In this document: positions 44,821-53,364 of the stretch, piece after piece
How positions within the stretch are numbered: position 1 is the stretch's first letter
Layout: each line of letters begins with the position of its first letter
Assembly: GCA_963709645.1 (NCBI GenBank)
Contig: CAVPXP010000049.1
Span: 1-64,000, forward strand
Origin: DYRB01 sp963709645
GTDB lineage: Bacteria; Pseudomonadota; Gammaproteobacteria; Chromatiales; Chromatiaceae
Length of the DNA: 64,000 bases
Direction of reading: 5' to 3'
Made by a program: the position numbers and the translations under genes
Notes under the pieces: model-generated
The model's input: only the letters and a program-made list of their open reading frames with translations
The model's database searches: none
What the model was told of the DNA's origin: nothing

Positions 44821-45291
44821 CTATGGCTCCCGGTCCTCGGCCCTTCTGAGGGTCAGAACCCGCCGCCGCGCCGTGTCCAGACCCGCCTCACGGCGCTCCT
44901 TGAGGACGCGCTGGAGCATACCGCGCACCTCGCCGATCAGGCGCCACTGGGTCTCCTTGAGCCCGGGGGCGTAGTAGACGACCTCGAAGGGGACGGGATC
45001 AGAAAGGGAGTCGCGCCCGGTGGGCGGGGCCAGGACCCAGGCGATACGAATCAGGCGGCCGCCCACGCCGTCCTGGTGCGCGTAGCCGCCATGACTGTCG
45101 ACGAAGACGACCTCCTCTCGCTCGACGACCGCCTGGTATTGCAGGGCGCGCAGGGGGACGAAGACGCAGGTCCCCGACTGGCCCTTGAGGAGAAGCTGCA
45201 GGGCGTTGTAGAGGTCCGCCGGGAGGGCGCTGGTCTGGCGGCTGTGCTCTGCTGGCCGGAAGAAGGTCTCGCGGACGCTGTAGCTCGCCAT
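44821..45291 (-). CDS. Hypothetical protein, intact copy of a duplicated gene
   Basis: 156 residues. MASYSVRETFFRPAEHSRQT, then LYNALQLLLKGQSGTCVFVP, LRALQYQAVVEREEVVFVDS, RLIRIAWVLAPPTGRDSLSD and GEVRGMLQRVLKERREAGLD. Soluble, mixed alpha/beta. ATG at 45289-45291 lies 14 bases after the stop of the upstream gene, so the two are co-transcribed. A truncated, nearly identical copy sits at 40012-40386. No family recognised. Confidence 0.7.
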   Translation of the reverse strand: MASYSVRETFFRPAEHSRQTSALPADLYNALQLLLKGQSGTCVFVPLRALQYQAVVEREEVVFVDSHGGYAHQDGVGGRLIRIAWVLAPPTGRDSLSDPVPFEVVYYAPGLKETQWRLIGEVRGMLQRVLKERREAGLDTARRRVLTLRRAEDREP

Positions 45292-45304
45292 GGCCGGTCT
45301 GGCC

Positions 45305-45610
45305 TCAGTCGTCGTCGCCCAACTCTGGGTCCCAGCCCTCGGCCCGCGCCCGGGCCACGGCGGCGGCATAGATCCGGGCATGGCGCTCGCCCAGCTCCGG
45401 CGGCAGACGCGAGGCAAGGTGGCCGTAAGGCCCCCAAGCGGCGCTGACCTTGTCGTAGAGGGCCTCGATGCCCTGCAGGTTCCAGCCTGCGCAATCCTCT
45501 GTCTCCGGGATCAGGCCGAACACCCAGGCGTCGCGGATGATGTTTCCGGTGGGCGACATGCCGCCCCGGGGCTCCTGGTTGAGACCTCGGTAAGTCTTAG
45601 GCTTTTCCAT
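45305..45610 (-). CDS. Conserved hypothetical protein
   Basis: 101 residues, MEKPKTYRGLNQEPRGGMSP, then TGNIIRDAWVFGLIPETEDC, GWNLQGIEALYDKVSAAWGP and ELGERHARIYAAAVARARAE, ending DPELGDDD. Soluble and acidic. First gene of a pair with 44821-45291. It is divergent from the histidine phosphatase gene with about 100 bases between, which must hold both promoters. No function known. Confidence 0.65.
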   Translation of the reverse strand: MEKPKTYRGLNQEPRGGMSPTGNIIRDAWVFGLIPETEDCAGWNLQGIEALYDKVSAAWGPYGHLASRLPPELGERHARIYAAAVARARAEGWDPELGDDD

Positions 45611-45708
45611 GTTCGACTCTGGGCTGGTGGGGGGATGTGAGTACAATTCTCCGCCAATGCCGCCGGCCCGCCAAGCGCACGCCGCCAGAACCCAGCTTTG
45701 GAGCCCCC

Positions 45709-46308
45709 ATGCGACCGACCCTGGTAGACCTGATGCGCCACGGCGAGCCCGTCGGCGGGGTACGATTCCGTGGCAACGGCACCGACGACCCACTCAGCGA
45801 CCTGGGATGGACCCAAATGTGGGAGGCCGTGGGCGACCACTACCCCTGGGACCAGGTGATCAGCTCCCCCATGGCCCGCAGCCGCGAGTTTGCCGTCGCT
45901 CTGAGCGGGCGCCACGGACTGCCGTTGTCGGTGATCCCAGACTTGCAGGAAATCGGGATGGGGGCCTGGGAGGGCCGCACCCCGGAGGACCTGCGCAGCG
46001 CGGACCCAGAGTTGCTGGAGGACTTCCGCCGTGACCCGGTCTGGAAGCGCCCCCCGGCTGGGGAAGCCCTGGCCTCCCTGAGCGAGCGAGTCTGTCGGGT
46101 CTACGACGGCCTGCTCGCCGGCTACCCTGGTCGCCACCTCCTGGTGGTGTGCCACAGCGTGGTCAGCCGAGCCATCATCGGCCGGGCCCTGCAGGCATCC
46201 TCGGCATGCTGGTACCGAATCCGCATCGACTACGCGGGCGTAACCCGAATCCGCCACGACCGCTTCGGGGCCAGCCTGCAGTGCGTCAACGCCCGCCGCA
46301 TCCGCTGA
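45709..46308 (+). CDS. Histidine phosphatase (phosphoglycerate mutase-like), CobC-type possible
   Basis: 199 residues. RHG motif in LVDLMRHGEPVGGVRFRGNG, the second arginine in ISSPMARSREFAVAL, EIGMGAWEGRTPEDL, and the second histidine in LLVVCHSVVSRAIIGRAL: the four catalytic elements are present. The E-I-x-x-G-x-W-E-G-R pattern is common in alpha-ribazole phosphatases (CobC), but no cobalamin genes are adjacent, so the substrate is open. A permease gene follows 31 bases downstream on the same strand. Confidence 0.85.
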   Translation: MRPTLVDLMRHGEPVGGVRFRGNGTDDPLSDLGWTQMWEAVGDHYPWDQVISSPMARSREFAVALSGRHGLPLSVIPDLQEIGMGAWEGRTPEDLRSADPELLEDFRRDPVWKRPPAGEALASLSERVCRVYDGLLAGYPGRHLLVVCHSVVSRAIIGRALQASSACWYRIRIDYAGVTRIRHDRFGASLQCVNARRIR

Positions 46309-46339
46309 AAAGTCCGTGACCAGGCGCTGACCGGCGGCC

Positions 46340-47212
46340 ATGTTCGCCAAGATCCTTTCCATCGTCCTGCCGGTCTTCGGGCTCGTACTGGTGGGCTACC
46401 TCTACGCCCGCCGCCACCGCCCGGATATGACCGCAGCGAGCCGGGTCAACCTGGACGTCTTTACGCCGGCCCTGATCTTCCACGTCCTCTCGGGGCGTGA
46501 CTTCCACCCCGCCGACTATCTGCCCCTGGCCCTGGGCGGGGTCCTGGTAGTCCTGGGCTCCGGGGTGGTTGCCTGGGGCTTGAGCCGCGGCCTGAAGCGG
46601 GACTTTCGGACCCTGGGCCCGCCGCTGATGTTCAACAACTCGGGCAACATGGGGCTGCCGCTGGCCGTCCTCGCCTTCGGGGACGTGGCCCTGCCAGCCG
46701 CCGTGGTCCTGTTCATGGTGGAAAACCTGCTCCACTTCACCCTGGGGGTGCGCATCCTGGACCGCGAGGCGGGGCTCGCGTCCCTGCTGCGCATGCCGTT
46801 GGTCCTGGCCTGTCTCATGGGGCTCGTGGTCTCCCTGTTGCGTATTCCTATTCCCCTGCCCATCGCCCAGGGGATCGAGCTCCTTGGACAGGTGGCCATT
46901 CCGCTCATGCTCTTCTCGCTCGGGGTGCGCCTGACGGAGGCCAACCTCGACCACTGGCGGATCGGCCTCCTTGGGGCCCTGGCGCGCCCGATTAGCGGGC
47001 TGCTGGTCGCCCTGGCCGTGCTGCCGTTCTTGGGGCTGGAAGGGGACCTGCCCCGCCAGATGATCCTGTTCTCCGTGCTGCCCCCGGCGGTGCTCAACTA
47101 CATCGTCGCCGAGCGTTATGGGCAGGAGCCCGAGACCGTCGCAGCCATCGTCATCTGGGGCAACCTGGCGAGCCTGGCGGTAATCCCCCTAGCGCTGGCG
47201 GCCATTCTCTGA
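46340..47212 (+). CDS. AEC-family permease (auxin efflux carrier-like)
   Basis: 290 residues, about 8-10 membrane helices: ILSIVLPVFGLVLVGYLYAR at the start, then LIFHVLSGRDFHPADYLPLA, FNNSGNMGLPLAVLAFGDVA (the N-x-G-N-x-G-L-P signature), IPLMLFSLGVRLTEANLDHW and LFSVLPPAVLNYIVAERYGQ near the end. Members move organic acids or related anions across the inner membrane; the substrate is not known here. It probably shares a transcript with the histidine phosphatase gene. Confidence 0.9.
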   Translation: MFAKILSIVLPVFGLVLVGYLYARRHRPDMTAASRVNLDVFTPALIFHVLSGRDFHPADYLPLALGGVLVVLGSGVVAWGLSRGLKRDFRTLGPPLMFNNSGNMGLPLAVLAFGDVALPAAVVLFMVENLLHFTLGVRILDREAGLASLLRMPLVLACLMGLVVSLLRIPIPLPIAQGIELLGQVAIPLMLFSLGVRLTEANLDHWRIGLLGALARPISGLLVALAVLPFLGLEGDLPRQMILFSVLPPAVLNYIVAERYGQEPETVAAIVIWGNLASLAVIPLALAAIL

Positions 47213-47487
47213 CCCGGTGTCCCGCCGCCTTGGCCCCGGCGCAGGCGTTGGGGCCAGATTTCTGCTGAACGTTTCGATCCGCGGGTGTAACGCCCTGTTC
47301 GACGGGGCGTTGCATTAATGGTGGGCTAGCGGGTCGGCCTCGGTGCCGCAGCTCGATCACAACATATTGTTATATTTATATTTCTCATAAGACAGACGAG
47401 GTTGGCACGGCCGATGCTCTACTCCAGGCAGGCACCGACGACCCGTCGATGCCAATCCCCAAACAACCAAAGCCTGGAGATACCAAC

Positions 47488-47880
47488 ATGACCAAGACCA
47501 AGTACATCCTCACCGCCTCCGCACTGGCCCTGATCGCGAACACCGCCGGCGCCTTGGATTTTTACGGCAACTTCTCCAACCACGAGACCGTCGTTCACAG
47601 CGGCAGCAAGAACGTCCAGACGCCAAGCCGCAGCGCCTACATGCCGGAGACCCGAACCTCGCTGGATGCCCTCACCGAGGGTAACCCGGACAGCGCCGGC
47701 CATTCGATCCTCGGCTATGGCGCGGTGATGTCCGCCACCGCGCCGCGTATCACTTCGTTGGAGGTCCTCACCGCCGGCAACCCGGACAGCGCAGTCCATC
47801 CGATCCGCAGCCAGGGGTTCAGCCGGCCCGCTTCCGCAATGGCGGCCTCTCAGCCGTGGCTGGCGCCCGACGGCGTCTAG
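47488..47880 (+). CDS. Small exported protein with two internal repeats
   Basis: 130 residues. Signal peptide MTKTKYILTASALALIANTA to GALD. The mature part contains SLDALTEGNPDSAGHSI (about residue 56) and SLEVLTAGNPDSAVHPI (about residue 92), a 17-residue repeat with 11 identities. No cysteines. No family recognised. CTGGAGA upstream of ATG is a good ribosome site. It has its own strong terminator, so it is probably a single, highly expressed transcript. Confidence 0.75.
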   Translation: MTKTKYILTASALALIANTAGALDFYGNFSNHETVVHSGSKNVQTPSRSAYMPETRTSLDALTEGNPDSAGHSILGYGAVMSATAPRITSLEVLTAGNPDSAVHPIRSQGFSRPASAMAASQPWLAPDGV

Positions 47881-47906
47881 GCGAACAGGCGCAAGGAAAG
47901 CCCCCC

Positions 47907-47948
47907 GGGGTCCTCCGGTGCAGGGATGCACCGGAGGACCCCTTTTTT
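47907..47948 (+). terminator. Strong Rho-independent terminator
   Basis: GGGGTCCTCCGGTGCA-ggga-TGCACCGGAGGACCCC, a 16-bp perfect stem followed by TTTTTT. Confidence 0.92.
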
Positions 47949-48065
47949 GTGCATACGGCCGCACCCTCAGTGGCCCGGATCCTGGCCTGAGTCGCTGCGC
48001 CGACAACGGCCGAAACGACGCCTTCGGGTATACTCGGGGCCTTTGCCATCAAGCCCCTGCACGCT

Positions 48066-49121
48066 ATGACGTACCAAACCGACGACCTTCGCATCCGCAA
48101 GATCACACCGGTGATCGCCCCCTGCGATCTCCATGCGGAGCGGCCCATCACCGAAACGGCGTCCACAACCGTTTACCACAGCCGCGGCGAGATCCAGAAG
48201 ATCCTGCACGGCCACGACGATCGGCTCTTGGTGGTCGCGGGCCCCTGCTCAGTTCACGACACCGAGGCCGCCCTGGAGTACGCCGAGCGCCTGCGCACCC
48301 TGCGCGCGGAGCTGGCGCGCGATCTGCTGATCGTGATGCGGGTCTACTTCGAGAAGCCGCGCACCACCGTCGGCTGGAAAGGCTTGATCAATGACCCGAA
48401 CCTGGACGAGAGCTTCGAGATCAACAAGGGCCTGCGCCTCGCCCGCGGACTGCTGATGGACGTCAACGAGATGGGGGTACCCGCGGGGACCGAGTTCCTC
48501 GACCTCATCAGCCCGCAGTACATCGCCGACCTGGTGAGTTGGGGCGCCATCGGGGCCCGCACCACGGAGAGCCAGGGCCACCGCGAGCTGGCCTCGGGGC
48601 TGTCCTGCCCCGTGGGATTCAAGAACGGCACCGATGGCACGGTGCGCGTGGCGGTCGAGGCGATCCACGCCGCCGCCCGACCCCACGTCTTCATGTCACT
48701 GACGAAGGATGGCCACTCCGCCATCTTCACCACTGGCGGCAATCTGGACACCCACATCATCCTGCGCGGCGGCCAGCGGCCGAATTACGATACCGAAAGC
48801 GTTAACATCGCCTCCGAGGAGATCGAGGAATCGGGCCTGACGCCCAAGATCATGATCGACTTCAGCCACGCCAACAGCCGCAAGAGGCCGGAGAAGCAGA
48901 TCCAGGTGGGGCGCGACGTGGCCGGACAGATCGCCCGCGGGGATCGACGCATCATCGGCGCCATGATCGAGAGCCATCTGGTCGGCGGACGCCAGGACCT
49001 GTGCGCCGCCAGGGACATGGTCTATGGCCAGAGCGTCACCGACGCCTGCATCGGCTGGGAGGACACGGTCCCCCTGCTGCGCGGGCTCGCCGAGGCGACG
49101 GCACGCAGACGCGAGGCCTGA
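48066..49121 (+). CDS. aroG: 3-deoxy-7-phosphoheptulonate synthase, class I
   Basis: 351 residues. It joins PEP and erythrose 4-phosphate, the first step of aromatic amino acid synthesis. The active-site sequences LLVVAGPCSVHDTEAALEYA, RVYFEKPRTTVGWKGLINDP, SCPVGFKNGTDGTVRVAVEA, HFST-type LTKDGHSAIFTTGGNLDTHI and MIDFSHANSRKRPEKQIQVG are complete. Length fits the AroF/G/H family; which of the three feedback types it is cannot be decided from the text. The gene stands alone. Confidence 0.95.
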   Translation: MTYQTDDLRIRKITPVIAPCDLHAERPITETASTTVYHSRGEIQKILHGHDDRLLVVAGPCSVHDTEAALEYAERLRTLRAELARDLLIVMRVYFEKPRTTVGWKGLINDPNLDESFEINKGLRLARGLLMDVNEMGVPAGTEFLDLISPQYIADLVSWGAIGARTTESQGHRELASGLSCPVGFKNGTDGTVRVAVEAIHAAARPHVFMSLTKDGHSAIFTTGGNLDTHIILRGGQRPNYDTESVNIASEEIEESGLTPKIMIDFSHANSRKRPEKQIQVGRDVAGQIARGDRRIIGAMIESHLVGGRQDLCAARDMVYGQSVTDACIGWEDTVPLLRGLAEATARRREA

Positions 49122-49270
49122 GGCCAACGCGACCTGCCGATGGTGCCCGGGATCGCGCGCAAAGTGGCGGCATCCGATGGTAAGCAGTGCCTCGGATATG
49201 ACCCTAGGATATTGTTGGGTCCAGATTTGGACCCGCCAGACGGACCACCGTAAGCAGGGCCAGGAGCCCC

Positions 49271-50395
49271 ATGACCAAGAAGCTGCTGCTGATCCCCCTG
49301 CTGCTCGCCGCCGCTGCGGGCGGGTATTGGCTGCTGCAGGCACGCAATGGCGCCGATGTCGGCGGGGACCTGACCCTGTACGGCAACGTGGATATTCGCG
49401 AGGCGAACCTGGCGTTCAACGCCAGCGAGCACATTCGGGAGATCCTGGTACAGGAGGGGGACCAGGTCGAGCGCGGCCAGATCCTCGCCCGCCTGCACAC
49501 GAACAAGCTGGAAGCGACCGTGGCCGCCGCCGAGGCCGCTCTCCAGGCGCAGGAACAGGTCCTGGCCAGGCTCGAGACCGGCAGTCGCCCGGAGGAGATC
49601 CGGCGGGCCCGCGCTCAGCTCGACGCCCTCAAGGCCCGCGCCCGCACCGCCCAGATCACCTACGAGCGCCAGCAGAAGCTCGCCAAACAGAAGCTCGCTG
49701 CCCCTGAGGACCTGGACCAGGCCCGCGCCGCCGCGGACGCGGCCGAGGGGGAGATGCAGGCCGGCGAGGAGTCCTATGCCCTGGCAGTGGCCGGGCCGCG
49801 GGCCGAGGACGTCGCTCAGGCCAAAGCCGAGCTTGCGGGGCGCAGGGCCAACCTGGACCTTGCCCGCGAGCAACTGGCGGACGCCACCCTGACCGCCCCT
49901 GCGGCGGGGATCCTGCGCGACCGCCTTCTGGAGCCCGGTGACCTGGCCTCGCCCCAGGCCCCGGTCCTGACCCTGGCCCTCGTCGACCCGCTGTGGGTGC
50001 GCGCCTATGTCCCGGAGCCCGACCTGGGTCGCATCGCCGAGGGCATGGGTGCCGAGGTGCACAGCGACAGCTTCCCGGGAAAGGTCTACCGCGGCTGGGT
50101 CGGTTTTATCTCCCCCAGCGCGGAGTTCACCCCCAAGAACGTGGAGACCACCGACCTGCGCACCCGCCTGGTCTACCAAGTGCGGGTCTTCGTCTGCAAT
50201 CCCGAGGGCGAGCTGCGCCTCGGTATGCCAGCCACCGTGACCATCCCCGCCGGACAGTCCAGCCCAGGAACCACCGACCGATGCGCCCCACAGGGAAGTG
50301 GAAGTCCCCGAGAGAGGCAGGAGCCGGTCGGGGACGCCCCACAGGGAAGTGGAAGTCCCGGAAAGAGGCAGGAGCCGGTCGGGGACGCCAATTGA
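49271..50395 (+). CDS. HlyD/YbhG-type membrane-fusion subunit of an ABC exporter, repeated tail
   Basis: 374 residues. N-terminal membrane anchor (MTKKLLLIPLLLAAAAGGYW), biotinyl-lipoyl half (LAFNASEHIREILVQEGDQV), a long coiled-coil hairpin (AALQAQEQVLARLETGSRPE to ERQQKLAKQKLAAPEDLDQA), the second lipoyl half (LTAPAAGILRDRLLEPGDLA) and a beta-barrel domain. The C-terminus is unusual: after TIPAGQSSPGTTDRC it consists of two 17-residue copies of APQGSGSPRERQEPVGD-type sequence from a 51-bp DNA tandem repeat. First gene of a four-gene operon with the fused ATPase and two permeases. Confidence 0.9.
   Translation: MTKKLLLIPLLLAAAAGGYWLLQARNGADVGGDLTLYGNVDIREANLAFNASEHIREILVQEGDQVERGQILARLHTNKLEATVAAAEAALQAQEQVLARLETGSRPEEIRRARAQLDALKARARTAQITYERQQKLAKQKLAAPEDLDQARAAADAAEGEMQAGEESYALAVAGPRAEDVAQAKAELAGRRANLDLAREQLADATLTAPAAGILRDRLLEPGDLASPQAPVLTLALVDPLWVRAYVPEPDLGRIAEGMGAEVHSDSFPGKVYRGWVGFISPSAEFTPKNVETTDLRTRLVYQVRVFVCNPEGELRLGMPATVTIPAGQSSPGTTDRCAPQGSGSPRERQEPVGDAPQGSGSPGKRQEPVGDAN
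50284..50392 (+). repeat. 51-bp tandem repeat inside the 3' end of the HlyD-type gene
   Basis: Two copies with period 51 (50284 and 50335) and a partial third, starting CGCCCCACAGGGAAGTGG, with about three differences between the copies. In frame with the gene, so it lengthens the protein without breaking it. Confidence 0.85.
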
Positions 50396-50437
50396 GACGG
50401 TGCCGGGTCCCCTGTCGAACGGCCTGACCCCCGCCCC

Positions 50438-52219
50438 GTGTCTATCCAACCCGCCCTGACCTGCACCCGCCTCTGCAAGGCCTTCAAAGCGGGCGGCCGA
50501 CGCATTGAGGCCCTGGATAGCGTCTCGTTGAGCGTGGCCCCCGGCCAGGTGACGGGGCTCATCGGACCCGACGGGGCCGGTAAGACCACCTTCATGCGCC
50601 TGGCGGCAGGGTTGCTTCAAGCCGACGCCGGGATCATCGAGATCCTGGGCCTGAGCCTGGCCCGGGACGCCCTGGCGGTGCAGGCGTCCATCGGCTACAT
50701 GCCGCAGCGCTTCGGGCTCTACGAGGACCTGAGCGTGGCGGAGAACCTGGACCTCTACGCCGACCTCCAGGGCGTTCCGGTGCCGGAGCGTCCTGCACGC
50801 TACGCGGAGCTCTTGCGCATGGTCGGCCTGACGCCCTTCACGGAGCGCCTCGCCGGGCGCCTGTCGGGGGGCATGAAGCAGAAGCTCGGCCTCGCCTGCA
50901 CCCTGGTCCGCCCGCCGCGCCTGCTGCTGCTGGACGAGCCCACCGTCGGGGTGGACCCGGTCTCGCGCCGCGAGCTGTGGGCTATCGTCTACAGCCTGGT
51001 CCGCGACGGCGGCATGAGCGTCCTGCTCAGCACCGCCTATCTCGACGAGGCGGAGCGGTGCGACGAGGTGATCCTGCTGCACCAGGGCCGGCTCTTGGGC
51101 CACGGAACCCCGGCGAGCTTCAGCGCCCCGCTGGCCGGGCACAGCCATCTGGTCTTCGCCCCCGGCATCCCGAAGCGGCGCCTCCAGGGCCTGCTGGCTG
51201 CGAGCGACGGGGTCATCGACGCCATCATCCAGGGCGAGGGGGTGCGGGTGGTGGCCCGCGACCCGCGGCCACCGGACCTTGGGCCGCTCGGTCTGCCGGT
51301 CGGCGGATTCGAGGTGCGCTCGGTCCCGCCCAGCTTCGAGGACGCCTTCATCACCCGCCTGCATGCCGAGCCGGGCGGGGCCGATGGCCGGTCTCGGGAC
51401 CCGTCTCAGCCCCAGACGGCTGCGCCGCCCGCGCGCATCGAGGCGCCGAGCGCGGACCAGGCGGTGATCCGGGTGGACCGGGTTCAGCGCCGCTTCGGCG
51501 ACTTCTTTGCCGTAAAGGGAGTCAGCTTCGAGGTCCGCCGAAGCGAGGTCTTCGGCCTGCTGGGGGCGAACGGCGCGGGCAAGTCCACCACCTTCCGCAT
51601 GCTCTGCGGGCTTCTGCCGGCGAGCACCGGGCATCTCACCGTGGCCGGACATGACCTGCGCCATGCCGCGGCCAAGGCCCGGGCGCGCATCGGCTACATG
51701 GCCCAGCGCTTCTCCCTCTACACCAACCTGACGGTCGCCCAGAACCTGAGCTTTTTCGCCAGGGCCTACGGGCTTTCCCGGCGGCAACGCCAGGGGCGCA
51801 TTCGCTGGGCCCTGGAGGGCTTCGAGCTGACCGACTTCGCGGACACCGAGAGCGGCGACCTGTCCCAGGGCTACAAGCAGCGCCTGGCTATGGCCGCCGC
51901 CCTGATGCACGAGCCGGAAATCCTGTTCCTGGACGAGCCGACCTCCGGGGTCGATCCTCTGGCCCGCCGGGATTTTTGGCAGCGCATCAACGCCCTGGCC
52001 GAGTCCGGGGTGACCATCCTGGTCACCACCCATTTCATGGATGAAGCCAACTACTGCGACCGTTTGGTGATCATGGCCGAGGGCGAGGTCCTGGCGGAGG
52101 GGACCCCGGCAGATCTGAAGGCCCGATTCAAAGGCCCGGACAGGCCCGACCCGACCATGGAGGACGCCTTCATCGGCTTGATCGAGGGACGTGCCGGAAG
52201 GGCGGGAGCAGCGCCGTGA
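50438..52219 (+). CDS. Fused double ABC ATPase (YbhF-type)
   Basis: 593 residues with two complete nucleotide-binding domains. First: Walker A TGLIGPDGAGKTTFMRLAAG, signature LSGGMKQKLGLACTLVRPPR, Walker B LLLLDEPTVGVDPVSR. Second: GLLGANGAGKSTTFRMLCGL, DLSQGYKQRLAMAAALMHEP, ILFLDEPTSGVDPLAR. A linker of about 40 residues joins them. GTG start. It powers the two permeases that follow; the family exports drugs, lipids or metabolites. The stop overlaps the next start (GTGA), so translation is coupled. Confidence 0.92.
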   Translation: MSIQPALTCTRLCKAFKAGGRRIEALDSVSLSVAPGQVTGLIGPDGAGKTTFMRLAAGLLQADAGIIEILGLSLARDALAVQASIGYMPQRFGLYEDLSVAENLDLYADLQGVPVPERPARYAELLRMVGLTPFTERLAGRLSGGMKQKLGLACTLVRPPRLLLLDEPTVGVDPVSRRELWAIVYSLVRDGGMSVLLSTAYLDEAERCDEVILLHQGRLLGHGTPASFSAPLAGHSHLVFAPGIPKRRLQGLLAASDGVIDAIIQGEGVRVVARDPRPPDLGPLGLPVGGFEVRSVPPSFEDAFITRLHAEPGGADGRSRDPSQPQTAAPPARIEAPSADQAVIRVDRVQRRFGDFFAVKGVSFEVRRSEVFGLLGANGAGKSTTFRMLCGLLPASTGHLTVAGHDLRHAAAKARARIGYMAQRFSLYTNLTVAQNLSFFARAYGLSRRQRQGRIRWALEGFELTDFADTESGDLSQGYKQRLAMAAALMHEPEILFLDEPTSGVDPLARRDFWQRINALAESGVTILVTTHFMDEANYCDRLVIMAEGEVLAEGTPADLKARFKGPDRPDPTMEDAFIGLIEGRAGRAGAAP

Positions 52220-53361
52220 CCGAGACAGGCGGGGTCGGGCGCGGTGGTGTCGCCATGCGCCTGCGCGGCATGATTCGCAAAGAATCGCTCCAGATCCTGC
52301 GCGACCCTTCGAGCATCGCTATCGCCTTCGTCATGCCGGTGGTCCTGCTGCTGCTCTTCGGCTACGGAGTCTCCCTGGACGCCAAGCATATCCCGCTGGC
52401 ACTGGTGGTGGACCAGCCCGATGCGGAAACCTCGGCTTTCGCCGCCAGTTTCCATGCCTCGCAATATTTCGACCCCCGCTTCGTGGGGAGCATCCAGGAG
52501 GCGGAGCAGGCCTTGGCGCAACGGCAGGTGGACGCCATCCTGTGGCTGCGGCAGGACTTCGGCCGGGACCTGGGGTCCCCCGACGGGGCCAAGGTGGGGG
52601 TGATCGTGAACGGGGTGGATGCCAACCAGGCGCGCATCACCAGCGGCTACATCCAGGGGGCGTGGCAGACTTGGCTCGCGGCCTACGCCGCCTCCCGCGG
52701 GCAGGACCTCAAGCTCCCGGTGCTGGTGGACCAGCGCGTCTGGTTCAACCCGGCCCTGCGCAGCCGCAACTTCCTGGTGCCCGGGCTCATCGCCGTCATC
52801 ATGACCCTTATCGGTGCCCTCCTGACCGCCCTGGTAGTCGCCCGGGAATGGGAGCGCGGGACCATGGAGGCCCTGATGGTCACGCCCATTCGGATTTGGG
52901 AGCTGCTCCTCGGCAAGCTGGTGCCCTACTTCGTGCTTGGCATGGGTGGAATGCTGCTGAGCGTCGCCATGGCCCGCTGGCAGTTCGGGGTGATCCTGCA
53001 GGGGTCCTTCTGGCTGCTCCTGTTCGCCTCGGCCCTGTTCATGCTGGTGGCCCTGGGGATGGGGCTCCTGATCTCCACCGTGGCCCGCAGCCAGTTTGTA
53101 GCGGGGCAGATCGCCATCATTGCGACCTTCCTTCCGGCCTTCATCCTGTCGGGGTTCATCTTCGACATCGGCTCCATGCCGGCCCCCATCCAGGTCATCA
53201 CCCACATCGTCCCGGCGCGCTACTTCGTCGCCATCCTCCAGACCCTGTTCATGGCAGGGGACCTTTGGACCGTGGTCCTGGCCAACGCCGGGGCCCTGTT
53301 GGTGATGATGCTGATCTTCTTTGCCCTGCTGCGGCGCAAGGCCCGCAAGGATCTGGAGTAG
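52216..53361 (+). CDS. ABC-2 type permease (YbhS-type)
   Basis: 381 residues. GTG at 52216 overlaps the ATPase stop; an in-frame ATG at 52255 (MRLRGMIRKESLQILRDPSS) may be used instead. Helix 1 is IAIAFVMPVVLLLLFGYGVS, followed by a large periplasmic loop (about residues 55-190) and five helices (LIAVIMTLIGALLTALVVAR, LASALFMLVALGMGLLIST-type and AIIATFLPAFILSGFIFDIG). The E-x-x-x-G-T motif (EWERGTMEALMVTPI) is present. Works with the next permease as a heterodimer. Confidence 0.9.
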   Translation: MTETGGVGRGGVAMRLRGMIRKESLQILRDPSSIAIAFVMPVVLLLLFGYGVSLDAKHIPLALVVDQPDAETSAFAASFHASQYFDPRFVGSIQEAEQALAQRQVDAILWLRQDFGRDLGSPDGAKVGVIVNGVDANQARITSGYIQGAWQTWLAAYAASRGQDLKLPVLVDQRVWFNPALRSRNFLVPGLIAVIMTLIGALLTALVVAREWERGTMEALMVTPIRIWELLLGKLVPYFVLGMGGMLLSVAMARWQFGVILQGSFWLLLFASALFMLVALGMGLLISTVARSQFVAGQIAIIATFLPAFILSGFIFDIGSMPAPIQVITHIVPARYFVAILQTLFMAGDLWTVVLANAGALLVMMLIFFALLRRKARKDLE

Positions 53362-53364
53362 GCG

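Noticed and set aside
49022..52033. A 1003-codon open frame on the minus strand
   Set aside because: It is antisense to aroG, the HlyD-type gene and the double ATPase, all with full family motifs. Long antisense frames are expected at this GC content.
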